DNA from: Streptomyces canus
GTDB lineage: Bacteria; Actinomycetota; Actinomycetes; Streptomycetales; Streptomycetaceae
Length of the DNA stretch: 64,000 bases
Reading direction: 5' to 3'
NCBI RefSeq assembly: GCF_001514145.1
Contig: NZ_KQ948659.1
Coordinates: forward strand, 489,454 to 553,453
Under the pieces are notes generated by a model. The model was given only the letters and a program-made list of their open reading frames with translations. It searched no databases and had not been told where the DNA came from. Within the stretch, counting starts at the first letter, position 1. Every line of letters begins with the position of its first letter. Below are positions 47,521-55,884 of the stretch, one piece after another. A program made the position numbers and the translations under genes.

Positions 47521-48510
47521 CTACGGCACCACGACGATCTTCCGGCCCACCCCCGCCGCGAACTGCTCCAACGCCTCCGGATACCGGTCAAGGGGCAGCC
47601 GGTCGCTGATGAAGATCTCCGGGTCCAGGACACCGGTCGCGAAGAGTTCCGCCGCGCGTTCGAAGCTGTGCAGGACGGCCATGGAGCCGGTGATGGTGAT
47701 CTCCTGGTTGTAGATGCGGTACGGGTCGATCGTCACCCGCGTCGCATAGTCGGCCACCCCGAACTGGAGGAAGGTGCCTGCCTTGGCCACCCGCTCCAGG
47801 CCGTCCTGGATCGCTGCCGCGTTGCCCGTCGCGTCGACCACGAGGTCCCAGCCCTGCGGACGGTCCAGCTCGTCCGGGTTCGCGGCGGACGCCGAGACGC
47901 CGAGCCGACGGGCCGTCTCCAGGCGGGTCGGGTTCACGTCCACCATGTCCACGCTCGCCGCGCCGGTCCGCTTGGCCAGCTCCAGCATCATCAGGCCCAT
48001 CGTCCCCGAGCCGTAGATCAGGACATGGGCGCCCAGGCGGGACTGCAGGACGTCGTACCCCCGGACCGCACAGGACAACGGCTCCACCAGCGCCGCGTCC
48101 TGGGTACGGACGTGTTCGGGCAGCCGTACGCAATTGGCCACCGGCGCGACCGCGTACTGCGCCGCGCCACCCGCCGTCGTGACGCCGATCGCGGCCCAGC
48201 GTTCGCAGAGGTTGTTGTGGCCCGTACGGCAGTACCGGCACTCGTAGCAGTACAGGGACGGGTCCACGGCCACCCGGTCGCCGGCCGCGAGCTCGGTGAC
48301 CTGGGTGCCGACGCCGACCACCTGGCCGGCGAACTCGTGGCCCGGCACGATCGGCAGCTTGGGGGCGAACTCGCCCTGGAGGATGTGCAGGTCGGTGCCG
48401 CACAGGCCGCACGCGGCGACCTCGACGACGACCTCGCGCGGGCCCGGCGTCGGGTCCGGGACCTCGGCGACGACGGCACGGCCCACGGACTCGATGACGG
48501 CGGCCTTCAT
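47521..48510 (-). CDS. Zinc-dependent polyol/alcohol dehydrogenase
   Basis: 329 residues of the medium-chain MDR family. Catalytic zinc site: Cys in ACGLCGTDLH and GHE in PGHEFAG. Structural zinc: Cys residues in YCYECRYCRTGHNNLC. NAD-binding LIYGSGTMGLMMLELAKR. Closest in type to sorbitol, threonine or galactitol dehydrogenases. It shares ATGA (48507-48510) with the last ABC permease and ends the polyol operon, so it probably oxidises the imported polyol. Confidence 0.9.
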   Translation of the reverse strand: MKAAVIESVGRAVVAEVPDPTPGPREVVVEVAACGLCGTDLHILQGEFAPKLPIVPGHEFAGQVVGVGTQVTELAAGDRVAVDPSLYCYECRYCRTGHNNLCERWAAIGVTTAGGAAQYAVAPVANCVRLPEHVRTQDAALVEPLSCAVRGYDVLQSRLGAHVLIYGSGTMGLMMLELAKRTGAASVDMVDVNPTRLETARRLGVSASAANPDELDRPQGWDLVVDATGNAAAIQDGLERVAKAGTFLQFGVADYATRVTIDPYRIYNQEITITGSMAVLHSFERAAELFATGVLDPEIFISDRLPLDRYPEALEQFAAGVGRKIVVVP

Positions 48511-49343
48511 TTCACGGCTCCCAGCGACAGGCCCTGGACCAGTTTGTCCTGGGCGGCGAACCCCGCGGCGAGTACCGGCAGGGAGATGACGAGCGACGCG
48601 GCGCACACCTTGGCCAGGAACAGGCCCTGGCTGGTGATGAAGCCGGTCAGGAAGACGGGGGCGGTCTCGGCCACCACGCCGGTCAGCACCCTCGCGAACA
48701 GCAGTTCGTTCCAGCTGAAGATGAAGCAGATCAGGGCCGTCGCCGCGATGCCGGGCAGGGCGATCGGGGCCACCACGCGCGCGAGGATCGTGGGAAGACG
48801 GGCGCCGTCCACGCGCGCGGCCTCGATCACGGCCACCGGGACCTCGGCGAGGAAGGACTGCATCATCCAGACGGCGATCGGCAGGTTCATCGACGTGTAG
48901 AGGATGACCAGCAGCCAGATGTTGTCGAGCATGTCGGTGTTCTTCGCGAACAGGTAGATGGGGAGCAGGCCCGCCACCACCGGGAGCATCTTCGTCGACA
49001 GGAAGAAGAACAGGACGTCCGTCCACTTCTTCACCGGGCGGATCGACAGCGCGTACGCCGCCGGGAGGGCCAGAAGCAGGACGAAGAGCGTCGAGGCCAG
49101 CGAGGCGACCGTCGAGTTGATCAGCGCGGGCCAGGGGCTCGCGCCGCCGCCCGTGCCGAAGAACTCGCGGTAGCCGTCCAGGGTGAGGGCGGCGCCGAAG
49201 GAGGGCGGGTTGGTGGCCGCGTCCGTCTCCGAGTGGAAGGACGTCAGGGCCATCCACGCGATCGGCAGGAAGAAGACGATTCCCAGCAGCCAGGCCACCA
49301 GACCCAGGCCAAGTCCCTTGCGTTTCACGGCGATCGTGCTCAT
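48507..49343 (-). CDS. Carbohydrate ABC transporter permease (MalG/SmoG-type)
   Basis: 278 residues with six transmembrane helices. EAA loop VIEAARVDGARLPTILARVVAPIALPGI; the start WLLGIVFFLPIAWMALTSFHSETDAATNPPSF and the TKMLPVVAGLLPIYLFAKNTDMLD segment are typical of polyol (sorbitol/mannitol) MalG proteins. Overlaps the other permease and the dehydrogenase by 4 bp each. Confidence 0.9.
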   Translation of the reverse strand: MSTIAVKRKGLGLGLVAWLLGIVFFLPIAWMALTSFHSETDAATNPPSFGAALTLDGYREFFGTGGGASPWPALINSTVASLASTLFVLLLALPAAYALSIRPVKKWTDVLFFFLSTKMLPVVAGLLPIYLFAKNTDMLDNIWLLVILYTSMNLPIAVWMMQSFLAEVPVAVIEAARVDGARLPTILARVVAPIALPGIAATALICFIFSWNELLFARVLTGVVAETAPVFLTGFITSQGLFLAKVCAASLVISLPVLAAGFAAQDKLVQGLSLGAVK

Positions 49344-50278
49344 GCCCGGCCCACCTCCTCACGGAACAGGGACGACACCACGCGCAGGGCGAAGGTCGCG
49401 ATGATGATGGAGCCGATGACGACCAGGACGCCGGCGGCCGAGGCGAGGCCGTTCTCGTGGGCCTGGTAGAAGCTCTGGTAGACGGTGTAGGGGAGGTTGG
49501 CGGTCCCGAGGCCGCCAGAGGTGATCGTGAAGACCGCGTCGAAGTTCTGGACGATGTAGATCGAGCCCAGCAGGGCCCCCAGCTCCAGATACCTGCGCAG
49601 ATGCGGGAGGGTCAGATAGCGGAAGATCTGCCAGTCGCTCGCGCCGTCCACCCGCGCGGCCTCCATCTGCTGCTGGTCGCGGCTCTGCAGGCCGGCCAGC
49701 AGGATGAGCATCATGAACGGGGTCCACTGCCAGACCAGCGAGGCCTCGACGGCGAGCAGCGGGGTGTTGGAGATCCAGTCCGGCTGTGGTCCGCCCACGT
49801 AGTGCAACAACCCATTGAGCAGGCCGTATTCGGGGTTGTAGAGCACATGTTTCCAGAGCAGCGCGGCTGCCACCGGGACCACCAGGAAGGGCGCGATCAG
49901 CAGGGTGCGGACCACACCCCGACCCTTGAAGCGACGGTCCAGGAGCAGGGCCAGGAGCAGTCCGAGGACGAGGCTGACCAGGACCACCGTCACCGTCAGC
50001 AGGACCGTCGTCCACACGGAGTGGCGCAGGTCCGCGTCGGTGAGGACGTCCTTGTAGTTGTCGACGCCGGTGAAGTGACGGGCCTTGGGATAGAGGGAGT
50101 TCCAGTCGAAGAACGAGATCACCACCGTGGCCACGAACGGCAGCTGGGTGACCACGATCATGAAGATCAGGGCGGGGAGCAGCGGGGCGCGGGTGGCCCA
50201 GGCGCGGAGGCGGGCCTTCGACGGGTCCGCGGTGCGTACGGTCTCAGTGGCCGGCGGGGCCATGGTTGTCGCGGTCAT
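49340..50278 (-). CDS. Carbohydrate ABC transporter permease (MalF/SmoF-type)
   Basis: 312 residues with six transmembrane helices. EAA loop QQMEAARVDGASDWQIFRYLTLPHLRRYLELG. The ATG at 50278 overlaps the binding-protein stop (ATGA, 50275-50278). Partner of the MalG-type permease. Confidence 0.9.
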   Translation of the reverse strand: MTATTMAPPATETVRTADPSKARLRAWATRAPLLPALIFMIVVTQLPFVATVVISFFDWNSLYPKARHFTGVDNYKDVLTDADLRHSVWTTVLLTVTVVLVSLVLGLLLALLLDRRFKGRGVVRTLLIAPFLVVPVAAALLWKHVLYNPEYGLLNGLLHYVGGPQPDWISNTPLLAVEASLVWQWTPFMMLILLAGLQSRDQQQMEAARVDGASDWQIFRYLTLPHLRRYLELGALLGSIYIVQNFDAVFTITSGGLGTANLPYTVYQSFYQAHENGLASAAGVLVVIGSIIIATFALRVVSSLFREEVGRA

Positions 50279-51648
50279 CGTCCCTCGTACTCCTCGGAGA
50301 TCTTCTCGGCGAGCTGCTGGGACTTCTGCAGGGCCGACTCGACGGACTGGCGTCCGGCGATGGCCGCGCTGATCTCCTGGGAGACCCTGGTGCCGAGATC
50401 GGTGAACTCGGGGATGCCGACGAACTGGATGCCGGGCGCGGGGCGCGGCTGCACCCCCGGGTCGTTCGGCCGGGCCTGCTCGATGGCCTCCTTGGTCATC
50501 TCCTGGAAGGCGGCGGCCTCTTTGACGTAGGCGGGGTTGGTGTACGTCGACGCGCGCTTGCCGGCCGGCACGTTGGACCAGCCGATCTGGTCGCCGACCA
50601 GCTGCTCGTACTGCTTGCTTGAGGCCCAGGAGACGAACTTCCAGGCCTTGTCGGGGTTGCGTGAGGCGTCCTGGATGCCCCAGGCCCAGGTGTAGAGCCA
50701 GCCGGAGGACTTCGTCTCCTCGACGGGGGCGGGGGCGTACCCCACCTTGCCCTTGACCGGGGAGCCCTTCGCCTCCAGGGAACCCGCCGCGGAGGTGGCG
50801 TCGTACCACATGGCGACCTTGCCCTGGGTCATGTTGTTGAGGCACTCGGCGAAGCCGGACTGGGCGGCGCCGGACTCGCCGTGGTCGCGGACCAGGCCGA
50901 CATAGAACTTCACCGCCTTCTCGAACTCGGGGGAGTCGAGGCGGGCCTTCCAGCCCTTGTCGAACCAGGTGCCGCCGAAGGTGTTCACGACCGTGGTGAG
51001 CGGGGCCATCACCTCGCCCCAGCCGGGCAGGCCGCGCAGACAGATGCCCTTCATGCCGGACTCGGCGCCGTCCACCTTCGCGGCCAGGTCGGCCACCTGG
51101 GTCCAGGTGGGACGGGCCGGCATCGTCAGTCCCTTCTGCTCGAAGACGTCCTTGCGGTACATCAGGAAGGACGACTCGCCGTAGAAGGGCTGACCGTAGA
51201 GCTTGCCGTCGTCGCCGGTCAGCGACTGGCGCATGGGCGCGAGGACGTCCCTCTCGTCGTACGACGGGTCCCTGGCGACGTACGAGTTCATCTCGTGCAG
51301 CCAGCCGTTGCGGGCGTAGATCGGGATCTCGTAGTTGGACAGGGTCGCGACGTCGTACTGGCCGGCCTGGTTGGCGAAGTCCTGGCTGATCTTGTCGCGG
51401 ACGTCGTTCTCGGGCAGGACGGTGAAGTTGACCTTGATCCCGGTCTCCTTGGTGAAGTGGGCCTTGGTCAGCTTCTGCAGCTCGGTCATCTGGGGGTTGT
51501 TGACCATCAGGACGTTGATGGCGTCGCCGCCCGACCCCGCCCCGCCGGCTCCGGCCCAGCAGCCGGAGAGCAGCGGGGCGAGCAGCGTCCCTGCGGCGGC
51601 CATGGCGAGCGTGGCTCGCGGAGGCCGTCGTCGGCTCTGGGTTCGCAT
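50275..51648 (-). CDS. Polyol/sugar ABC transporter substrate-binding lipoprotein
   Basis: 457 residues. The signal peptide (Arg-rich start, then LAMAAAGTLLAPLLSGC) ends in a lipobox (LSGC). Mature family-1 sugar-binding protein: INVLMVNNPQMTELQKLTKAHFTKETGIKVNFTVLPEN, and WAWGIQDASRNPDKAWKFVSWASSKQYEQLV, like SmoE-type polyol-binding proteins. ATG at 51648 is followed by the signal; a GGAGCGATCC-type site precedes it. Confidence 0.9.
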   Translation of the reverse strand: MRTQSRRRPPRATLAMAAAGTLLAPLLSGCWAGAGGAGSGGDAINVLMVNNPQMTELQKLTKAHFTKETGIKVNFTVLPENDVRDKISQDFANQAGQYDVATLSNYEIPIYARNGWLHEMNSYVARDPSYDERDVLAPMRQSLTGDDGKLYGQPFYGESSFLMYRKDVFEQKGLTMPARPTWTQVADLAAKVDGAESGMKGICLRGLPGWGEVMAPLTTVVNTFGGTWFDKGWKARLDSPEFEKAVKFYVGLVRDHGESGAAQSGFAECLNNMTQGKVAMWYDATSAAGSLEAKGSPVKGKVGYAPAPVEETKSSGWLYTWAWGIQDASRNPDKAWKFVSWASSKQYEQLVGDQIGWSNVPAGKRASTYTNPAYVKEAAAFQEMTKEAIEQARPNDPGVQPRPAPGIQFVGIPEFTDLGTRVSQEISAAIAGRQSVESALQKSQQLAEKISEEYEGR

Positions 51649-51662
51649 GGATCGCTCCTGGA

Positions 51663-51682
51663 CATAGAGGGGCATATAGGGC
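51663..51682. promoter_or_regulatory. Direct repeats at the polyol operon promoter (possible DeoR operator)
   Basis: CATAGAGGGG (51663-51672) and CATATAGGGC (51673-51682) are adjacent 10-bp direct repeats agreeing at 8 positions, 15 bp upstream of the binding-protein start and downstream of the deoR stop. Tandem repeats of one helical turn are usual for DeoR-family sites. Confidence 0.4.
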
Positions 51683-51725
51683 ACTGCGTGGCGCAGAAGG
51701 CCCACTGGTCGCGGCAGTTCGGTCT

Positions 51726-52493
51726 TCAGACCCGGATGACCTGGGGTCCCAGCAGTGAGTACCGATGGGCCTCGGACGAGGGCAGCAGGGTGCTCGTCAC
51801 GATCGCCTCCAGTGCGCCGATCTCCGCGAAGCGGCAGAAGCTGACCGCGCCGAACTTGGTGTGCACGCCCGCGAACACCGTGCGGCGCGCGGCCCGGATC
51901 GCCTGGGCCTTGACCTCACTGACCGCGGGGTCGGGGGTGGTGAGGCCGTGTTCGCGGGAGATGCCGTTGGCGCCGATGAAGGCCAGGTCGAGGACGAAGC
52001 CGGCCAGCATCTTGGTCGTCCAGTGGTCGACGGTCGCCAGGGTGCCGGGGCGCACCCGGCCGCCGAGCAGCAGGACGGAGGTGTTCTCGGCCTCGGCGAG
52101 GGCCCCCGCGACCGGCAGGGACGCGGTGACCACGGTCAGCGGCCGGTCCCTGGGCAGTGCCTCGGCGATGAGCTGCGGGGTGAAGCCCTCGTCGACGAAG
52201 ACGGTCTCGGCGTCCCCGAGCAGCTCGGCCGCGGCGGACGCGACCCGGCGCTTCTCGGGCACATGGCTGGTGGCCCGGAACGCGAGCGTGGTCTCGAACC
52301 CGGCGCTCTCCACGGGATAGGCCCCGCCGTGCGTGCGGCGCACCAGTCCGTGGTCCTCCAGGGCGCGGAGGTCTCGGCGCACGGTTTCCTTGGCCACGCC
52401 GAGTTGGGTGGCGAGGGTGTTGACGTCGACGGCGCCTGCGGTGCGGGCGGTCCGGACGATCTCCCGCTGGCGTTCTTCCGCGGTTCTGGTCAT
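51726..52493 (-). CDS. DeoR family sugar regulator
   Basis: 255 residues. HTH: RQREIVRTARTAGAVDVNTLATQLGVAKETVRRDLRALEDHGLVRRTHGGA; C-terminal sugar-phosphate sensor (DeoRC) with the FVDEGFTPQLIAEAL and IGANGISREHGLTTPDPAVSEVK motifs. Lies just upstream of, and in the same direction as, the polyol transporter operon, so it is its likely repressor, with a phosphorylated sugar as effector (inference). Confidence 0.9.
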   Translation of the reverse strand: MTRTAEERQREIVRTARTAGAVDVNTLATQLGVAKETVRRDLRALEDHGLVRRTHGGAYPVESAGFETTLAFRATSHVPEKRRVASAAAELLGDAETVFVDEGFTPQLIAEALPRDRPLTVVTASLPVAGALAEAENTSVLLLGGRVRPGTLATVDHWTTKMLAGFVLDLAFIGANGISREHGLTTPDPAVSEVKAQAIRAARRTVFAGVHTKFGAVSFCRFAEIGALEAIVTSTLLPSSEAHRYSLLGPQVIRV

Positions 52494-52801
52494 TCGGTCA
52501 CCTGCCCTCCCTGTCGTGCTGCCCGTTCGGGCCGTATGCAGGAAGTTGTACAGCGGGTGTGGGGTGGTGACCAGGTCTGTTGCGGGAGAGATCCTGTCCG
52601 TGTGTGCCCGTTCGGGCGGGCCGGGCCTACGAACTCGGGTGGGACGGTTGTGTGGCGGCTGCGGGTCCGATGTGGCTGGTCGCGCGGTTCCCCGCGCCCC
52701 TGGTGGTGCGCCGGCGCGCCACCATCAAGAGCCGATGCCCGTGCCCGGATATGGCTGCGGGCGGGCCCGTTCGGTGCCCGCCCGGCCGTCCCGTGGGTGT
52801 G
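52494..52801. repeat. Gene-free stretch with dispersed repeat copy B
   Basis: 308 bp between the start of deoR and the stop of the uronate dehydrogenase gene. At 52660-52701 it holds a short copy of the repeat seen at 26181-26246: TGCGGGTCCGATGTGGCTGG, then TCGCGC, a divergent centre (GGTTC) and CCCCGCGCCCCT. The remainder has no open frame with a credible start and no other structure I can support. Confidence 0.65.
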
Positions 52802-53611
52802 TCAGTACGGCCAGATCGGCGGGTCCGTCACGAACTGGCCGCCGAGGTAGGCGTGCCCCTCGTTGCCGTCCTGGAGCTCGCCCTGCTCGGCGATCAGCTT
52901 CTCCGCGTACGGCTCGGAGTCGTCCTGCGGGTCGTAGCCGAGCGCCCGCGCGGTGGTGAGGTCCCACCACAGGCGGGTGTTGGCGGAGGAGCCGTAGACC
53001 ACGCTGTGGCCGACCTGCTCGGCGGTGAGGGCCGCGTGGAAGAGGCGGGCGCCGTCGGCCGGGCTCATCCACAGCGAGAGCATGCGCACGCTGGTCGGCT
53101 CGGGGAAGCAGGAGCCGATGCGCACGGAGACGGTCTCCAGGCCGTGCTTGTCCCAGTAGAACTGCGCGAGGTCCTCACCGAAGGACTTGGACAGGCCGTA
53201 GAAGGTGTCCGGGCGGCGCGGGGTGTCGATCGGGATGAGCGGGTCGGCGCCCTGGGGGCGGGGGGTGTAGCCGACGGCGTGGTTGGAGGAGGCGAAGACG
53301 ATCCGTCCGACGCCCTCCGCGTGAGCGGCCTCGTACAGGTTATAGGTGCCCTCGATGTTCGCCTTGAGGATCTTCTCGAAGGGGGCTTCCAGGGAGATGC
53401 CCGCGAGGTGGATGATCGCGTCGACACCTCGTACGGCTTCGCGCACCGCGTCCTTGTCGGCGAGGTCGGCGACGAGCGCGTCCGGCTCGCCCTCGATGGG
53501 CCGCAGATCGAGCAGGCGCAGGTCGTAGCCGTAGGCCGGGAGCAGATCCCGCATCAGGGTGCCGAGCCCGCCGGCGGCACCGGTGAGCAGGACGGTACGG
53601 GGAGCGGGCAT
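52802..53611 (-). CDS. udh: Uronate dehydrogenase (NAD-dependent SDR)
   Basis: 269 residues of the extended SDR type. NAD site TGAAGGLGTLMRDLL; catalytic Tyr138-x3-Lys142 in FYGLSKSFGEDLAQFYWDKHGLE; SSNHAVGYTPR as in bacterial uronate dehydrogenases. It oxidises glucuronate or galacturonate to the aldarolactone, the first step of oxidative uronate catabolism. Divergent from the ketodeoxyglucarate dehydratase gene at 53786, which acts later in the same route. Confidence 0.87.
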   Translation of the reverse strand: MPAPRTVLLTGAAGGLGTLMRDLLPAYGYDLRLLDLRPIEGEPDALVADLADKDAVREAVRGVDAIIHLAGISLEAPFEKILKANIEGTYNLYEAAHAEGVGRIVFASSNHAVGYTPRPQGADPLIPIDTPRRPDTFYGLSKSFGEDLAQFYWDKHGLETVSVRIGSCFPEPTSVRMLSLWMSPADGARLFHAALTAEQVGHSVVYGSSANTRLWWDLTTARALGYDPQDDSEPYAEKLIAEQGELQDGNEGHAYLGGQFVTDPPIWPY

Positions 53612-53714
53612 CCTCGGGTCTCCTTGGGGCGACGGCCGTATGAGTGCACGGTATTCACATTCGTGGACAAGCTAAGGATCATTGCGCTACTCCGTCAAGG
53701 GTGGCGCGACCCAT

Positions 53715-53730
53715 GTTCATAAATATAAAC
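53715..53730. promoter_or_regulatory. A/T-rich palindrome in the uronate divergent promoter (IclR/KdgR-like)
   Basis: GTTCATAAATATAAAC is a 16-bp near-palindrome (6 of 8 pairs) in an otherwise G/C-rich region, between udh and the dehydratase gene. Its GTT...AAC ends and A/T centre resemble sites of IclR-family uronate regulators. Confidence 0.5.
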
Positions 53731-53785
53731 TTCGATCAGAATCCCGCACGCGTTTCTTCTCGTCCACTCGTTCTAGGGAGAGCCT

Positions 53786-54727
53786 GTGACGTCTGCCGAC
53801 CTCGTCCACCGACTCGGCATCCCCAGCGGGCCGCTGTTCTTCCCGGTCACGGCGTACGGCGCCGACGGCTCCGTCGATCTCGACACCTACCGCGCGCATG
53901 TGCGCCAGGGGGTGGCGGCGGGGGCCGCGGCCGTGTTCGCGTGCTGCGGCACCGGGGAGTTCCACGCGCTCACGCCCGAGGAGTTCGAGGCGTGCGTCCG
54001 CGCGGCCGTCGAGGAGACGGCGGGGCGGGTGCCGGTGGTGGCGGGCGCCGGATACGGCACCGCGCTCGCCGTACGGTACGCGCGGCTCGCCGAGGCGGCC
54101 GGGGCCGACGGTCTGCTCGCCATGCCGCCGTATCTCGTCGTCGCCGGGCAGGAGGGGCTGCTGCGGCACTACCGGGAGGTGGCCGCCGCGACCGCGCTCC
54201 CGGTGATCGTCTACCAGCGCGACAACGCCGTCTTCACCCCGGAGACCGTCGTCGAACTGGCCCGTACCGAGGGGATCATCGGCCTCAAGGACGGCCTCGG
54301 CGACCTCGACCTGATGCAGCGGATCGTCAGCGCGGTGCGCACCGAGGTACCCGGCGACTTCCTCTACTTCAACGGACTGCCGACCGCCGAACAGACGCAG
54401 CTCGCGTACCTCGCCATCGGCGTCCCCCTGTACTCCTCGGCCGTCTTCTGCTTCGCCCCCGAGATCGCCCTCGCCTTCCACCGCGCGCTCATCGACGGCG
54501 ACCGGGCCACCGCCGACCGCCTCCTCGACGGCTTCTACCGCCCCTTCGTCGAACTACGCGCGCGTGGCCGCGGATACGCGGTCTCCCTGGTGAAGGCCGG
54601 GGTCCGGATGCGGGGCCTCGACGTGGGGGAGGTCCGCCCGCCGCTGCACGAGCCGGGCGAGGATCATGTGAAGCAGCTCGCGGAGATCATCGAGCGCGGG
54701 TACGCGCTCCTGGAGGAGGCACAGTGA
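53786..54727 (+). CDS. kdgD: 5-dehydro-4-deoxyglucarate dehydratase
   Basis: 313 residues, DapA/NAL fold. The Schiff-base lysine is in GIIGLKDGLGDLDLMQR and the tyrosine in PVIVYQRDNAVFTPETV. The start IPSGPLFFPVTAYGADGSVDLDTYR and GTGEFHALTPEEF are characteristic of KdgD. It converts 5-keto-4-deoxyglucarate to 2-oxoglutarate semialdehyde with loss of CO2 and water. GTG start at 53786 follows AGGGAGAG. Overlaps the next gene by GTGA. A glucarate dehydratase is not in the window. Confidence 0.92.
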   Translation: MTSADLVHRLGIPSGPLFFPVTAYGADGSVDLDTYRAHVRQGVAAGAAAVFACCGTGEFHALTPEEFEACVRAAVEETAGRVPVVAGAGYGTALAVRYARLAEAAGADGLLAMPPYLVVAGQEGLLRHYREVAAATALPVIVYQRDNAVFTPETVVELARTEGIIGLKDGLGDLDLMQRIVSAVRTEVPGDFLYFNGLPTAEQTQLAYLAIGVPLYSSAVFCFAPEIALAFHRALIDGDRATADRLLDGFYRPFVELRARGRGYAVSLVKAGVRMRGLDVGEVRPPLHEPGEDHVKQLAEIIERGYALLEEAQ

Positions 54728-55884
54728 AGGCGTCGACGTTCGTCTACCCCTGGGACGTCAACGGGGACCCGGAGGCCGCGACCCGTATCGCCGGGCTCGG
54801 CGTACAGCAGGCGACCCTCGCCGCCGCCTACCACTCGACGCGCGCCCTGACCCCCCGCCACCCGCGCCACCGCATCGTCACCGCCGAGCACGCGTCCGTG
54901 CTGTACCCGACGGACGCACGCTGGGAAGGGCGTGCACTGCGTCCGTACGCGGCCGGCGACTGGGCCCCCGGCGACGCCTTCGGCGAGGCGGCCGCGCAGC
55001 TCTCCGAGGCGGGCCTCGAGGTGCACACCTGGGTCGTCCTCGCGCACAACTCCCGCCTGGGCGCCGAACATCCGGACACCTCGGTCGTCAACGCCTACGG
55101 CGACCGCTACCCGTGGGCCCCGTGCATCGCACAGCCCGCCACGCGCGCGTACCTGACCGACCTCGCCGTCGAGGCGGCGCTGCGCCCGGGCGCGGCCGGC
55201 ACCGAACTGGAGTCCCTCGGCTGGTACGGCCTCCAGCACCTGCACGCCCACGACAAGACCGGCGGGGTGCAGCTCGGCGACGCCGGGATGTACCTCATGG
55301 CGCTCTGCTTCTGCGGGACGTGCCGCGAGGGGTACGGCGAGCAGGGGCTGGACGCCGACTCGCTGGCCGCCGCCGTGCGGGCCGCCCTGGAGCCGCTGTG
55401 GCAGGGCGCGCCGGACGACGGGGGCTGGGCCGGGGTCGAGAAGCTGCTCGGCGCCGGTACGGCGGCGGCCACGCGCGCGTGGCGTGACGAAACCGCCCGT
55501 ACGCTCCAGGAGACGGCGGTCCGTGCCGTCCGCGCGGCCGCTCCCGAGGGCTTCCAGATCCTGCTGCACGCCGACCCCGTGACGTACCACGTCGGTGCCA
55601 ACCCGGGTGTCGACCCGGAGCACATCCTGTCCGTCGCGGACGGTGTCGTCGTGCCCTGCGCGGGCGGACCGGACCTGCTCACGCCATTCTCGCGGGCCCG
55701 CGAGGACGCGGTGATCGCCGCCAACTTCCCCGTCGTCTCGCAGATGGGCGGCAGCCCGGGCACGCTCGCGGCGGACGTGGCGCGGGCACGGGAGCTGGGC
55801 GCGACCGAGATGCGGCTGTATCACGCGGGGTTGGCGTCGGACGGCGACCTGGACGCGATCCGTGAGGCACTGGCCGGCCGCTGA
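54724..55884 (+). CDS. Unknown TIM-barrel-like protein of the uronate cluster
   Basis: 386 residues, no signal peptide. Segments such as STFVYPWDVNGDPEAATRIAGLGVQQATLAAAYHSTRAL, EVHTWVVLAHNSRLG and LCFCGTCREGYGEQG resemble putative glycosyl-hydrolase-like TIM barrels, where a CxCxxC element often follows a strand. Acidic residues are plentiful but I cannot name catalytic ones. The GTG at 54724 overlaps kdgD by 4 bp, so it acts with it. Its last 64 bp overlap the end of the convergent MFS gene. No known function. Confidence 0.78.
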   Translation: MKASTFVYPWDVNGDPEAATRIAGLGVQQATLAAAYHSTRALTPRHPRHRIVTAEHASVLYPTDARWEGRALRPYAAGDWAPGDAFGEAAAQLSEAGLEVHTWVVLAHNSRLGAEHPDTSVVNAYGDRYPWAPCIAQPATRAYLTDLAVEAALRPGAAGTELESLGWYGLQHLHAHDKTGGVQLGDAGMYLMALCFCGTCREGYGEQGLDADSLAAAVRAALEPLWQGAPDDGGWAGVEKLLGAGTAAATRAWRDETARTLQETAVRAVRAAAPEGFQILLHADPVTYHVGANPGVDPEHILSVADGVVVPCAGGPDLLTPFSRAREDAVIAANFPVVSQMGGSPGTLAADVARARELGATEMRLYHAGLASDGDLDAIREALAGR

